Below are positions 1 to 20,850 of a stretch of 64,000 bases of DNA, piece after piece. The DNA is from Latrodectus hesperus. Taxonomy: Eukaryota > Arthropoda > Arachnida > Araneae > Theridiidae. Numbering within the stretch: the first letter of the stretch is position 1; each line of letters begins with the position of its first letter. The DNA is taken from positions 5,429,106 through 5,493,105 of the forward strand of contig CM075856.1 of assembly GCA_037975125.1 (NCBI GenBank), written 5' to 3'. Both the position numbers and the translations under genes were made by a program. The notes below the pieces were generated by a model. The model was not told where the DNA came from, made no database searches, and was given only the letters and a program-made list of their open reading frames with translations.

Positions 1-8869
<8,869 letters not shown>

Positions 8870-8990
8870 TTTTTTGCACTCGAGGGCTAATTAAACAGGG
8901 ACCTTTAAGTGGATTCTGTACCACTACAAACATCCAAGTGGAAGTTGGGATTCAAATCCACAAACGGTTGAATTGAAGGAAAGCGTTATA
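8870..8990 (-). mobile_element. Old tRNA-derived SINE-like repeat (family 5)
   Basis: On the minus strand a box-B-like GTGGATTTGAATCC is followed by a body (…GGATGTTTGTAGTGGTAC…) that recurs at 11.46-11.62 kb and, more weakly, at 22.91-23.07 kb. The body ends near a CTAATTAAACAGGG-like stretch on the plus strand, matched by CTAACTAAACGAGG-like sequence in the second copy. The copies are diverged, so boundaries are approximate. A tRNA head is inferred from the box B only. Confidence 0.5.
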
Positions 8991-11454
8991 TTCATTAGAA
9001 GTTAAACAGAATTATTCTTTTATGTTGTTATGGATATATAAAGTATGGAATTAAATAATATTATAAAAACATTTAAGTAAAATATTTGATTGAAATAGAA
9101 GATTATTTATAGTAGAAGTACTAAGTAAAAAATTGAGAAAATAGTATTTATTTATCCCTTTAGTATTAATAATGACAGACATTTCAACACGTTTATTAAA
9201 TCTCATAGGAAGATTTATTTGATTATTGAAAGCAGTTTGTTTCGTTAAACTAAAATCAAATTTAATTTATACAATTTTAAATTGCGATGAGAATAATACA
9301 ATTGATAACAAGCGAGAAAGCTATTTCAATCTTTTTAAGCTTATTACAACTCCCAATTCCTAGCTAAAATAATGAAACTGTATATTCTCCATACGTTTGT
9401 TGTCGTAAAATGAGCATTAAACTTACTTCGATTATTTGAATGCAAAGTGAAACATAAAAATGTGTTGTGAAAAGAAATTTTTAAGAAGAAAGACCTTTAT
9501 TAACTTAATTTTTCTTTATCAAAGATTTTGATTGTATTGGCACTACCGAAAAAATACATCATTTACATTTAAAAGAAGTATGCATACTCCTTCACAAAAA
9601 AATTAAAATACATTTAAGGTTTATGATGTAATTTTAAAGCGATTCAATTTCTTTAAAATGTAAAGTAAAATTTAAATATCAGTTTTGAACACACACACAC
9701 CGAAAATATGTTAAGTTTGGTGAAGATGCTCAAATACATAAGGAAACTCTGATGAGCACATAACAATACAGCATTAAACTTGTTCTATAAGTAATTATTT
9801 AACCTTATGAATGATACCTCTTTTTTTCTAAAGTAATTAAAAGTTTTATTTAGATTTGAACTTTTGTGTAAATTTTATTTCACAAAATTCTTATTTTAAT
9901 ATAAATTATGCTCATGAGGTGAATGGAGTTAAAAAAAATCATTTTTAAAATTTTATAACAGTTGGAAAGCTAAGCAGATTTCAATGACACGCTTGCTAGT
10001 GGTTAATTCTAATGAAATAAAGAAATTTATTTTACACCAGTCTTACGCGATTTACCAAAAAATATTGAAAGTATTATGCATTTATTTTAATTTTTAAAAT
10101 TAAAGATGTTGTTAACATTCGTGCTTGTATTGTGTGACACCGCGCAAGGGGAAGCCATACGACTGCTGAGGGAGCCAATCCAAATTCGCTTTTAATTTAA
10201 TATTTAGTGCATTTTTCTCACACTTGTTATATGGAAAGATTAAAAGAGAAGTTGTCTGCATAAGAAATATATCTATAATCAGCAGTCAAATACTTTTCAG
10301 CTATGGACCAAAAGAGCTTTTGAACATGTACACGCGCAGGCATACCATGGAAATTTCATGAAAACGCGCGCGTTATCAAATACTCACTGTATATAGTAGT
10401 AATTAAAAAATTTAAAAAGGAAATTTTTATAAAATAGCAACATTTATTTGCCAAATTGGTTTAAAACTAAGTAAATGCAGCTGTAAAAATAGATTTTAAG
10501 TGAAGAAAATGTATTAAAATTTATAAAATAGTTGTTTATATGGAATTTAACTCTATAAAAATCATTAGAAAGTATTTATTGACGGAGCACAAATAAAAAT
10601 TTGAAATTTAAATTTCGCAGAAGAATTTGAAGGTCACTCAATGGGTTCTGTACAAACAAATGATAATGATTTGTAATTATGCTTATTTCAACGTTTTTAA
10701 AAATATAAAGTAATAGTTTTCTATATTTCTATAGCTACTAAGCTTGTTAGTAACTAGTTAAATTGCATGGCTCTGATATTAAGCTTCATCAAACCTAAAT
10801 GGAGATGGATCCGGAAGTCAAGGTTTTCAATTGAAGTCAATTTTTCGAAGAATCAGTTTAGTTTCGTTTCCACCATACATTTAGCTTAACAATATCTTTG
10901 ATTGCGATCTTTTTCTTTTAAAACTTGCGCTTTAAATAGTTTACATTAACTTTCTCTTAAAGATGAGTTTAGTAACATGAGCATTGATGCGTGTATAAAA
11001 TTCGAAGATCATTAGCATGTATTATCTCTTTTGGGTAAGTATATCAGAACTATAGTTTTGACTGAATGTTATAGAAATCGAGTATCACTGTTTTACTTTT
11101 ATAACATTTATCGTTCAATGGTACGTGAAAAAATGTGGCAAAAAAATCTTTTCATGAATTAATTTTAATATAGCTTTTTTAGGATTTGAAATTGTCTGTA
11201 CAGCAATTTCAACTAGATGCATGGTTATTAAAATTACAGTTGCAAATAGCTATATTTTGGCTATTCTCAAATGCAAATTTAATAACCACTTCATCTAGCT
11301 ATCAATAAACGTATCTAGCTTTTAGAGAGAAATATTTTTAAAAAATATCCTTTTAAAACACATTTTGTTATTCTTATTTTTGTATTACTGTTTCAGAAAA
11401 ATCTTTTTCGGGAATTTTATAGATACTGAATTTATTAGTAGATTATACTTGTTC
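8991..11454. other. AT-rich non-coding stretch, no gene seen
   Basis: Nothing recognisable. A short G+C-rich patch at about 10,130-10,200 and a GCGCGCG run near 10,364 stand out only by composition. Confidence 0.55.
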
Positions 11455-11615
11455 TCTTACTGTCACATTTTACTCTCTAGGGTAACTAAACGAGGATTTG
11501 TAATTTAAAGTGAACCACAACTGACATCCAAACCTGAGATGGGAACCAAATCAATGAACTGTTAAATCGAAGACCAGGACTAACAAATCGGCTAGTCGTG
11601 TTTGATGACGGCTTG
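11455..11615 (-). mobile_element. Old tRNA-derived SINE-like repeat (family 5)
   Basis: This shares with the 8.9-kb copy, in the same orientation, a box-B-like segment followed by a body with GGATGTCAGTTGTGGTTCAC-type sequence and a common far end (plus strand: TGTCACATTTTACTCTCTAG). Upstream of box B on the minus strand the sequence GACTAGCCGATTTGTTAGTC looks like a decayed tRNA-like head. Limits are approximate. Confidence 0.5.
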
Positions 11616-13593
11616 TAAAATACAAGTTGAAATAGTTGAAGTTAAATTTACTAATTACTTTCTTGTTTACTTATAATTTTATTATAATTAGACATTTTAC
11701 TAATTTCTTTCCTCTTTATTGATAGAAAAATTCTTTTGTGCATCTTGTGAGATTGTTATGTGAGATGATATACCGCATGAAAAAAATATCAAAAGTGATT
11801 CTAAAATGTTCTACGTTATCAACAATTGTGTCACGGACTACTAGAGTTCCAAATATGCACAGAAATGGTTAAAATGCTATTAATCACTTCCAATTTACTG
11901 AAAAGAAAATTCTTCTATTTATCTAGTGAGATTGCTAAGATACAATGAATGAGAAACATGTCAAAAGTGACCTGACCATGTTCTGCTATATCAACAGTTG
12001 AATCATGGATCGTCAGAGCAACAAATATGTATTTAAATGTTTGAAATCTAATTGAGAACTTCCTCTTTACTGTATATCAGCAATCTCACTCGGCACTCAG
12101 AAATATTTCATTTTATATAGTGAGTGAAAGAGGGATCATCCAAATGTCGAGTAATACTTGCATTGGTTTTTCTACTTCCATTCATCCGACAGCTTGTCAA
12201 TGTTTCGAATCTTCTATTCATCTTTAGGACGTTCTAGTTAGATTCGTCTTGAAAGTAAATTATATGAAAGTTTTAAGATGCTTTTTAAAAACTTAAAGAC
12301 AACTTCTATAATTCTGTACAATGCTTGCTTTTTATAGACTTTTATTTGTATGTTTCTCATGATAACAGTTACATAACATATTTATAAATTTCTATATATT
12401 TCAACAAAAAATCTAAACCTCTCTTATTCAGTATAGCTTCCGAGACCTAATAATTTTCTTTGTATCAACTGTTAGAAGTTGTAACTCAACTGAGGAACAA
12501 CTGTTTCAACTCAACTATTAGAAGTACAGTTCTATTGGAATTGTTTTGACAGCTCTCAGAGAAATGCTAGACAATTTAAAACTGAATTGAATTTCGTAAA
12601 AAAGCTCATGCTTTCTAGTAAAACCATAAAATTTTCCCTGTGATTTGCTTTCTGGGAGTATTTTTCCAGCGAGTGAGTCAACTCTCTGAAAAAATAATTC
12701 CAGAAAGAAGTACACACCATCAAAATACATACATATCAAGGAAGGTAATCCAGAAAATTTTGCGTGTGAAATAACCTTTCCAACAGATGTGCTGTGGGAA
12801 ACGAATACAATTTTCCTCGCCTGTTATTTAACGATGGTTAGAGTCAAATTAGCAAATTTTATCTCCAAAGAACATTAACCTATTGTTAGACACAGAAATT
12901 GTTGCACCACATAGTTTTGAGGTTGTTTTAAGAATAAAAAAGTTGTCCAATGTTATGAGTTTCAGTTAAAAAAATTTATTAAAGAAAAGTATCTGTCAAG
13001 TGAAATAGACATCAGTGGATAGGCATAAGTCTATATTAAATAATCTTCTTTCTTCTAATTTTTTATTTTCGTTTACAAGTTTTTTGATTTGAAAATGTTT
13101 CTGTTGTAAATATATAGGGAAGTACTTAAAAAGTTATGCATTTATTAGTGACATTTAAATCACATATAAATATAATATTTTTGAAGACTGAAATTGGTCT
13201 GAAACTGCTATATAGAAATTTTTGAAAAGAAGAGTTTGAATAGAAAGCCAAGGAAAACAAAGGAAGAAGAAATATAAGTAAAAATAATCTGAGAAATTTG
13301 TCACAATATTTATAACGAGTTGTTTATCTTTAGCATAAATATGTACCGTTCTAAAGTGCAGATATTGCAAATAAGTTTTGATTGGTACAGGTTGTTTGAA
13401 AAATTTTTTTTATGTAACATAAAGTTGTTGGAACTTAATTCTTAATATGGATAAATACCATCATATTGGTAGTTACTACGTACATTAAATAATCAAATAA
13501 TCACATGCTTTGATATTTTTCTTCCTGATATTGAGTGAAAATAGACAGTTGATTTTTATTTTTAAATTATTAAGTGAATGGCTGTGTTTATCA

Positions 13594-13623
13594 TCTCTCT
13601 CTCTCTCTCTCTCACACACACAC
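13594..13623. repeat. (TC)n(AC)n compound microsatellite
   Basis: Ten TC units run directly into about five AC units. The same compound tail ends the SINE at 42.42-42.70 kb, so this may be the only recognisable remnant of another copy of that family. No SINE body could be aligned upstream. Confidence 0.9.
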
Positions 13624-15208
13624 TATAACTTTTCTTGGAATAAAAAGTAACGTCTGCTAGTTTGAAAAACTGTTTAGTAAAACATTCGCAAGAGCAATGC
13701 ACAACCCAAGAATAACTACAAAAAATACAAAAGAAGACAGAAGACAATAAATAACATTAATCTAGGGAACATAAATTTTAGCAGCTCCCATTATGGCAGT
13801 TGGAGATCGCTAACTTTTTTTATTTTCTGCACTTTGATGACAGATAAATACTTGTTGCTGCTCTTATTAACTAGTTCTGTTGCCATATATACATATGTAT
13901 ACTTTTTACTTGACAGTACTCATATTTAACATAATCATTGCTTACCTTTCTCATGACTATTGAGAATGAGTATTAAGACATGACGAATTGATGCAAGTAA
14001 CTCCAATTAAAGCAGCGGATTTTTGACTATGCACAGAGAAGAAACTATTTTCCAATTTTGATCAAATAAAATTTATTTTCTTCAGATGGCTTATATCAGA
14101 TGGTTAGGTTAACAGCTAAAAGATGTTGTAAAGTTTTTACTATTCACAATAATTGATTTTACGTTCTGAAAGATTTTTCATAGATGAGGGGCTTATGCAC
14201 GTATCTCTAAGGGAAAAACCTGGAAAGAATCTAGTTCGATAGACGTGTATGCAGAAAAAATTTATCCTTTACCTTCTGCGGCTGAATAATGGTGGATGGA
14301 TTTTAACGCAAAACTTCCACCTCTAATTATCATGATAGTACCATTTTTTGACATAATAGTTGCATTGAGGAAAAAGCCAGTATTAGTTGATATAAGCAGA
14401 TCTTATCATGCTGAACTATTTCCCAAAACTGAGAAATAATTCTTTTCTCACCAATCATAATTTAAATATGCATATGAAATTCGTTAAGAATTTAAATGCA
14501 ATTAAAAATAATTTTTTAAGAAGTTTGGCTTCAAGAAAAGTTTATAAATATTATTTAAATGGATATGATTCTTTTTAGAAATAAGACATATTAAATTTTG
14601 TACTAATTATATACCATTTTTTTTCCAAATCTAATAAAGTGTTCTGAGTGAAAGGTATGCATAATTTATTTTTCCATCTCTCTGAATTCATAATATATTA
14701 AACATTTTTTATATTTTATACATTTTCTACTCATAATTTTGAAAGTACAGTACAAAATAGGTGACTAGTTTTAAGAATATTTATATAAATATACTTAAAG
14801 ATAATACTAATTTTTTTGATTGTATATTAATTATTAATTTTTATATGGTGTACTAATAATATATAATAATTCATTTTAGTTATTTTCAACTATATAGACT
14901 TCCAACATAGTTAATGATCTTTTCCTTTTTTGTTTTGTCTCATTTCTTTATTCTACACTAATAATAATAAATATACTCTTTCTTGCTAGTTTTACTTATG
15001 CTCAGTCATCTGGTAGTTTAATTTTCTGTTGCTATATTTATTTAATTTAGAAAACCTATTGTTAATATTTGAATATTTTTGCAAAGTTTACAATCCTACC
15101 ATGTAAAGAACGAGGAGAGACCTTTATTAATAAAACTTATTGAAAATAACGAAAAATCATGTTAAAAAATATTAGTTTTGACAAGAAGTCATTTTCAATG
15201 TTTTAAGA

Positions 15209-15430
15209 ATGAAGAACCTATTACAAACAATGTCAGAAATGAAGGCTCCCAAGAAGTTTCAGGAAAAAAATGAGCGAAAAGCTGGGCCTAATAATCCCAG
15301 AATAAGTGACAGAAATGCTGCAGAAGAGTTGAAATATGGTAATAAGGATTTGGGTGTTCGAACTGTAAAGAAACCTATTAACGATGCCAGTTTCAAATCT
15401 CGAAGTGAAAGGGGAAAAATCATTCATTAA
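15209..15430 (+). CDS. Unrecognised hydrophilic ORF, 73 residues
   Basis: An ATG-started frame encodes a very polar, lysine-, asparagine- and arginine-rich peptide (MKNLLQTMSEMKAPKKFQ at its start, ending SRSERGKIIH). It stands out because its composition is not that of translated AT-rich noise. No signal peptide, membrane segment, cysteine pattern or domain is visible. It could be a small gene, one exon of a larger gene, or part of a processed pseudogene; an AATAAA lies about 50 bases downstream. I cannot assign a function, and it may not be coding at all. Confidence 0.15.
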   Translation: MKNLLQTMSEMKAPKKFQEKNERKAGPNNPRISDRNAAEELKYGNKDLGVRTVKKPINDASFKSRSERGKIIH

Positions 15431-16480
15431 AAAAGGGGACTTTGGGAAAGAATATTTAAATGCTTCCCCTGAGTTCTGGAAATAAAGTGGTTTTCTTACG
15501 AGTCTAAAAATAACTTTTCTTTCGACTCAAATGGGAGAATCAAAATAAGGAAAAAGGACTTAATCCAAAAAATGTTGTAAAAATAGTAATATACTGTTTT
15601 AGAGAAGTAAGAGTAAACAGAAATATGGATATTATGGGTGTTACATTATTGAAAACGGGATTAATCTATATAGGTTTTTGATATTTTGAGGAATTATTTA
15701 ATTAGAAAATAAAAAATGGTCAATGGAAGAAATTTTCTGTGAGGTAACACCCATACTTTCCAGCTTAATTAGTAAGAATGGTAATTTCATCATGGCCTTC
15801 GTAGGTATGGCAACTTAGCTACAGTAATCCCTAAAAAAGGAATTAAGCACGCATCTTCCCCATCCAAAGGGGAATAAAGCTCAGTCATCAAGTGGATACA
15901 GATTAATGAAGATCGTATTAGCACCAGTTAATAATGGTGTGAAACAAATAGGATTGGAATTAATTGTAAAAAAATTAGTTTCGTGTGTTTGGCTGTTATG
16001 TCAGATTGTTAAGTTTGTTAAAATAAAATGTTAAAAGACAATAGGTTAAAAGATAGTTTAAAGATAGTTAAAAGACTATATGAATAAAAATCACACAACT
16101 AGAATTCTGATGAGGTTGATTTATTTTTAGTTCAGTGTTTGCTTACTTTTATTGCAAAGAAAGGAAAGCAAAGAAGAAGAACTGTATCAGGAAAGAAAGG
16201 TATTTTGTTGAAGGAATGGATTAGTTCTACTCAAGAGAAAACGCATCTAAATTTAATACATAGAAGAAATTGATCCAAGAAGATTAAAAGCTATTTTAAG
16301 GTTGAAAAGTCCTTTAACAAAGACTAAAAAGTAATTTTGAGTATTTTTGCTCCGCGTACTTAGACTTTTACAATAAAAGTTTACTAGTTCGTTTATTACC
16401 TTTCTTTCTATTTGTTTTAAAGTTGAAAAAATCATTGAAGTATTTTAAAATAAGGAGAGTAATTTTTTAATATTTTAATT

Positions 16481-16849
16481 TTTCTAACAGAAGTTTAATG
16501 TTTTGTAATTGTATTAATTTTTTAAATAGCTTACTGAATCATTACGTTTGTGAATAATTGTAAATAAATATACATATTTTTCATGAAAATAGTTGACGTT
16601 ATAAAACTAATATTAAATATTTTATACAGATAAATGTTTAAATATACAATAACAACTATTGTCCTATTGTTTTCTAACAGAAGTTTAATATTTTGTAATT
16701 GTATTAATTTTTAAATAGCTTACTGAATCATTACGTTTGTGAATAATTGTAAATAAATATACACATTTTTCATGAAAATAGTTGACGTTATAAAACTAAT
16801 ATTAAATATTTTATACAGGTGAATGTTTAAATATACAATAACAACTAAT
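16481..16849. repeat. 190-bp direct tandem duplication
   Basis: The segment beginning TTTCTAACAGAAGTTTAAT occurs at 16,481 and again at 16,671. The two copies run in parallel to about 16,849 with only a handful of differences (for example a one-base shortening of a T run, and ACAGATAAATG versus ACAGGTGAATG). Near identity means a recent local duplication. It has no coding content. Confidence 0.93.
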
Positions 16850-18633
16850 GTTTCATTATAAAATGTAATGTTTAATTGTTTTTATTGACTAATTTGCATA
16901 CATAAGTGAAAATGATTTTAATAGAATTGCTTGGGCTAATAGGAAGAATTGTGATATATAGAACATTGAATACTATATTATAATATTATGAAGTTATAAT
17001 ATTGTGGAGTTATAATATTTTCTAAACATGCATGTGAAATTAAAAAGAAAAATTAAAACAATCCAATCTGAAAACATAATGATTTGCTGCATCGTCATGC
17101 AAATAAAATTACAATGTATAGTGCTAATTTTTCGATTTATCATTAATATTAGCGAATGTGAAAATGATGGGTGATAATTGTAGCCATAAATTTATTTAAA
17201 TAAAGAGATTGAGAAGTATTAATGTTGTTAGTCCTCATACGCAATTCAACTTCGATTTCAGCAATGCGCTTCCAATTTGGAGTTAGCATTAACTTATAAG
17301 GCCATTTTTGTCGTTAACCACCTCTCTATTGTATCATAATCTGATTCATTAAATCAAGTGTGTTTTATCGTTCCCTGACAACAGTAAAGAAAAGCGCTTT
17401 AGCAGAATAGGATAGTTTTAGGAATTAAATTATGAAAAGAATTCTGTTTCCATGATTTTACAAGCGTAAAAAAATTTCAAAATCTTATCAGATCAAAAGA
17501 AGCAATATAATGTTTGGTTAATATGTATAAACTCTTTGGTATTATGAGTACATTTCAAATAGTCCATTTTTGATTTTAATTCCACTTCAGATGATGCTGT
17601 AATTTCAATTTGATCTTTATAAAACGTGTTATCTGTTAAAACCATGTTTTTCTGCAACATCTCTTACCTTTCTTAGTACTGCAATTTGGGTGGCCAACAC
17701 TGCATATAGATTGCAACTGATTTAATTATTTACACTTAAATATTAATCATTCCCATGTTCTTCATAATCCATTCTTTTTGTTTATAAAAGTACGATTTTT
17801 TACTCTAGACTATAGATCGAAAAGTTTGGCAGCTAATGCTAGAGTACTCCTGAAGTTGTGATGTATTTCATCAAAGCGTTTATTTTAATTCATAGCAAAA
17901 TGAGATTAGAATGAGTTTAGAGGTTGCTTTTGCTTTAAGAATGGAATTTAATATCCTCTTAAAAAGATTACATAAATTTAGTTACTATTTTTATTAAATT
18001 CTTGGTTAAAACTATAATTTTATTAGAAAACTATCAAACAAAATTTCAGAAATGATAAATTCATTAAAAGGATGAAACAATGATCTTTTTTCGAGTGTGC
18101 ATTTTATTGCTCAGTCTGTGGAAAATTTATGAGTTAAATTAAAAATTCCCGTTTAATTCATAACTTCTTATGAATATATATTTTTCAACTATTTTATGTT
18201 TACAACAGTAGTTTTTTCTCTGTTAAAATCGACAAGAAGCCATCATCATTTTATGAGCTCACTTAAATTATGTTCTTAAATATTCACATAAAAAAGAGAG
18301 ATTTTGTATAAATTTGGTGTTTCGATGTCTTAGAACTTCTAGGAACTGTTTAAAAGACACTTTTAAAAGGTGATATTGGAAATTCTTTATAAAAAATTGG
18401 CATTTATTAAGCATGGATCCATTTTAGTTCTTATGGCTCCGTATGTAAGCATAAAATAAACTGCTTTGCAGAAGCAATGTTATCAGTTAGTGTTGTAAAC
18501 GTCATATCACTTGATTATTTTAAGAAAAAAATAGTAATTGAAAAGTATGCTCCATTTAAAAAATGTAAGCAATACATACTAAATTAGAGCTTTTTAGAAA
18601 AATATTTGTAAAAGATTATATATATATATATAT
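16850..18633. other. AT-rich non-coding stretch, no gene seen
   Basis: No recognisable gene or repeat. A moderately G+C-richer patch at about 17,220-17,350 was not identified. A short (TA)n run ends at 18,633. Confidence 0.5.
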
Positions 18634-18910
18634 TGTGGAAAATATCAATCCACTTGGTCCTGCCTGAACGCCAGAGAGCGTTCTTTGCAAATTATATTTG
18701 TTATATAGTTTTTTAGTCGCACTTTTGTTTTGGCTCGCTTTTGTAGGAAAACTATGTCTCTCAGCTCGGGTCGATTTAATCGGCCAAAAGTATTTGTTAT
18801 TTTTTGTGTTATTAAATATTTGTTACGTTTTCTATTGCGTATTTATTTAGTGTACTTCTGCAGTACCTTCACCGGATCAATTTAGTTTTTAGTTTGGTAT
18901 TTTTCATACA
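18634..18910. other. Compositionally distinct 277-bp patch, possible solo LTR
   Basis: This block begins TGTGGAAAATATC and ends …TTTTTCATACA, so it has TG…CA ends, and it is richer in G+C than its surroundings (for example TCCTGCCTGAACGCC). It sits between two (TA)n runs, which prevents a clear target-site duplication call. No second copy exists in this window and there is no adjoining gag or pol sequence. A solo LTR is only one possible reading. Confidence 0.2.
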
Positions 18911-19021
18911 TTTATATATATATATATGTATGTAATTCCTTGGTTTTATATTTAGTTTTTGCATGAGCTAGAACTTTTTTTAACGTTTTGGCCAAATAAA
19001 AATATATTAGTAAAAGAAATA

Positions 19022-19049
19022 CACTGCTAAACAATTGCTAAGGATGGAT
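19022..19049 (+). repeat. Left terminal inverted repeat of the Tc1 element
   Basis: 28 bases, CACTGCTAAACAATTGCTAA followed by GGATGGAT. They match the reverse complement of the right end with three differences, at positions 3, 8 and 9 of the repeat. Confidence 0.95.
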
Positions 19050-19281
19050 AACACTATCATCCATAGCAACCACAAAATGAAAGGAAGCAAAATGTGGAAA
19101 ATTAGAATAAGTGCGGGATATAGTAAGAAGAAGTATGCGTATGTGCAATTTTTTTTCCACGTCTGTTCATCACGTGATAGCGTTCATAAGAGCTTTAAAG
19201 GTTTTGACGCGTATGGACAATTGTTGTTTCAAGTCAAAGTTTTACAGGAAAGATTTAACAGACAAACTTGAAATTTTTGGC

Positions 19282-20311
19282 ATGTCTTCCCGACATCACT
19301 TAGATGATTTTATGCGTGGCCGAGTTATTGGAAAGATCAAAGAAGGGCGAAAAATAACAGATGTTGCCAGGGAGTTTGACATCGCTCGCAGCGTTGTTTC
19401 ACGGCTGTGGAAGTCATTTAAAACAACTGGAATGTGTAGTAGGCGGCACGGAGGAGGTCGTGTTAGAAGTATGACGCCTGCAGAAGACAGATATATCGTC
19501 CTATCAGCAAAAAGGAACAGGCGCACCACAGCTCAGCAGGTGGCAAATCTGTTTCTTGCTGCCTCAGGAAAGCAGATCTCCCGAAAAACTGTTGCCAGAC
19601 GTTTGAGGGGAGGAGGACTATACGCCCGCAGACCTGTTGTGTGTGTTCCATTGACCAGACAGCACCGTACTGCCCGTTTACAATAGTGTCGTGATCATCG
19701 CAATTGGACTGAACAGGACTGGGCATGCGTACTATTCTCAGACGAGAGTAGGTTCAGTCTGTCATCGGAGTGTAGACGCCAACTGATCTGGCGCGAGAGT
19801 GGTACTGCTTATCGTCCAGAAAATATCCAGGAAAGGACCGATATCCGACATGCAGTGTCATGATGTGGGCCGGCATCATGATCAATGTCCGCACGCCCCT
19901 ACATGTGGTTGCGAATGGGACTATGATGGGCCAACGATATATTAATGAAATTCTATTTCCTCATGTTCGTCTTTTCCGTGGTGCTGTCGGTGACAAATTT
20001 GTTTTTATGGACGACAACGCAACATGTCATCGAACACTCGCTGTTCAGGATTGTCTAGACAGCGAGGGTATTCAACGCCTCGTATGGCCATCACGTTCTC
20101 CAGATCTAAACCTCATTGAAAATGTGTGGGATGCTTTGTGGAACAAGTTGCTGGTCGAAACTATCCTCGGACAAACAAGAACACCCTCATCCATGCACTT
20201 CGAAAGGAATGGGATAAATTGCCTCAATAGCTGCTGGATAATTTTGTGCAAAGTATCATACGACGTGTAGAATGTTGCCTCACACTTCACGGTGGACATA
20301 TCCCGTACTGA
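19282..20311 (+). pseudogene. Tc1-type DD34E transposase pseudogene
   Basis: The frame opens at ATG 19,282 (MSSRHHLDDFMRG…) with an N-terminal helix-turn-helix (EGRKITDVAREFDIARSVVS), a GGGRVR basic linker and a second HTH region. A stop TAG at 19,684 replaces what family members usually have as Trp in RLQWCRDH. The same frame then continues through the first catalytic Asp (FSDESRF, codon 19,741). A frameshift near 19,855-19,860 moves to the frame holding MMWAGI, the second Asp (FMDDNATCH, codon 20,013) and the Glu (SPDLNLIENVWD, codon 20,118). These last two are separated by exactly 34 residues. A second frameshift lies between 20,120 and 20,180. The last part has another TAG at 20,228 and ends with an HGGHIPY-type tail and TGA at 20,309. 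At least two stops and two frameshifts make it non-functional. Confidence 0.95.
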
Positions 20312-20531
20312 TACTTTCTTCAAGGTGCCTGCTGACTTTAAGATGCATTGTTCCATTTTTCCGTATGCAGCATCAAATGAACATTTTTTTTCTTTCAGAT
20401 GTTTCACAGCTTTTGTACTTTCCAGAATAATAAATATTCTTTATTCTAATGTCTGAACAGTGTGTCAACTGTATTTTATCCTACTAGGCCTCATGTGTCT
20501 CATTTAATGTTATGCTACATTTTAATTTGTG

Positions 20532-20559
20532 ATCCATCCTTAGCAATTGTCCAGCATTG
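20532..20559 (-). repeat. Right terminal inverted repeat of the Tc1 element
   Basis: The reverse complement reads CAATGCTGGACAATTGCTAA followed by GGATGGAT, matching the left repeat at 25 of 28 positions. TA follows immediately. Confidence 0.95.
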
Positions 20560-20659
20560 TATTTATATGAGGTGATATTATCATCATAATAATGAGCTGA
20601 TTTGTTATAAGATTTTGAATTAAGTGACCTTTTGAGGCATTCAAACAGTTCAGCATATT

Positions 20660-20850
20660 CATAAGTGAAGCCTACTATGTTTTAATGGTGTGCTTTTAAA
20701 ATTGAACGCTCCAGGTTCGATTCCCTTGTTCATTGAATAACGAAAGTAAATGTTAGATTTATGCTTTTCGCATGAGGACATATAATGCTGACTAGCGTCG
20801 AGTTGATAAGGAGCTTTCCAGGTTTCTTTTCTTTACATACAAATCCTGAT
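20660..20850 (+). mobile_element. tRNA-derived SINE, family 1 (diverged copy)
   Basis: A box B GGTTCGATTCC at 20,714-20,724 is followed by the family-1 body: TTCATTGAATAACG, a TGCTTTTCGCATGAGG segment and GAGCTTTCCAGGTTTCTTTT. Family 1 occurs about eleven times in the window. Here the far end (cacgtgaatacggccc-like part) is degraded. Boundaries are approximate. Confidence 0.65.

Larger units (their letters stand above)
11616..16480. other. Non-coding stretch with one short unassigned ORF and a microsatellite
   Basis: Apart from the (TC)n(AC)n tract and the small ORF listed separately, I see no gene. Open frames near 12.5-12.7, 13.2-13.4 and 16.3-16.4 kb are AT-rich and carry no family motif. 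Confidence 0.5.
19022..20559 (+). mobile_element. Tc1-type (Tc1/mariner) DNA transposon, inactive
   Basis: A complete element of about 1.54 kb. It is flanked on both sides by TA (19,020-19,021 and 20,560-20,561), the usual target duplication of Tc1/mariner elements. The ends are inverted repeats that start CACTGCT and CAATGCT, close to the CAGTGCT start usual for the Tc1 clade. Inside is a decayed transposase with DD34E spacing. The element is intact end to end but coding-dead, so it could only have moved with transposase supplied by another copy. Confidence 0.95.

Noticed and set aside
18634..18910. Confident solo LTR
   Set aside because: The TG…CA ends are suggestive, but the flanks are (TA)n so no target duplication can be shown, and there is no second copy or internal retroelement sequence.
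19296..19726. Minus-strand open frames over the transposase
   Set aside because: They are antisense shadows of the Tc1 transposase remnant.
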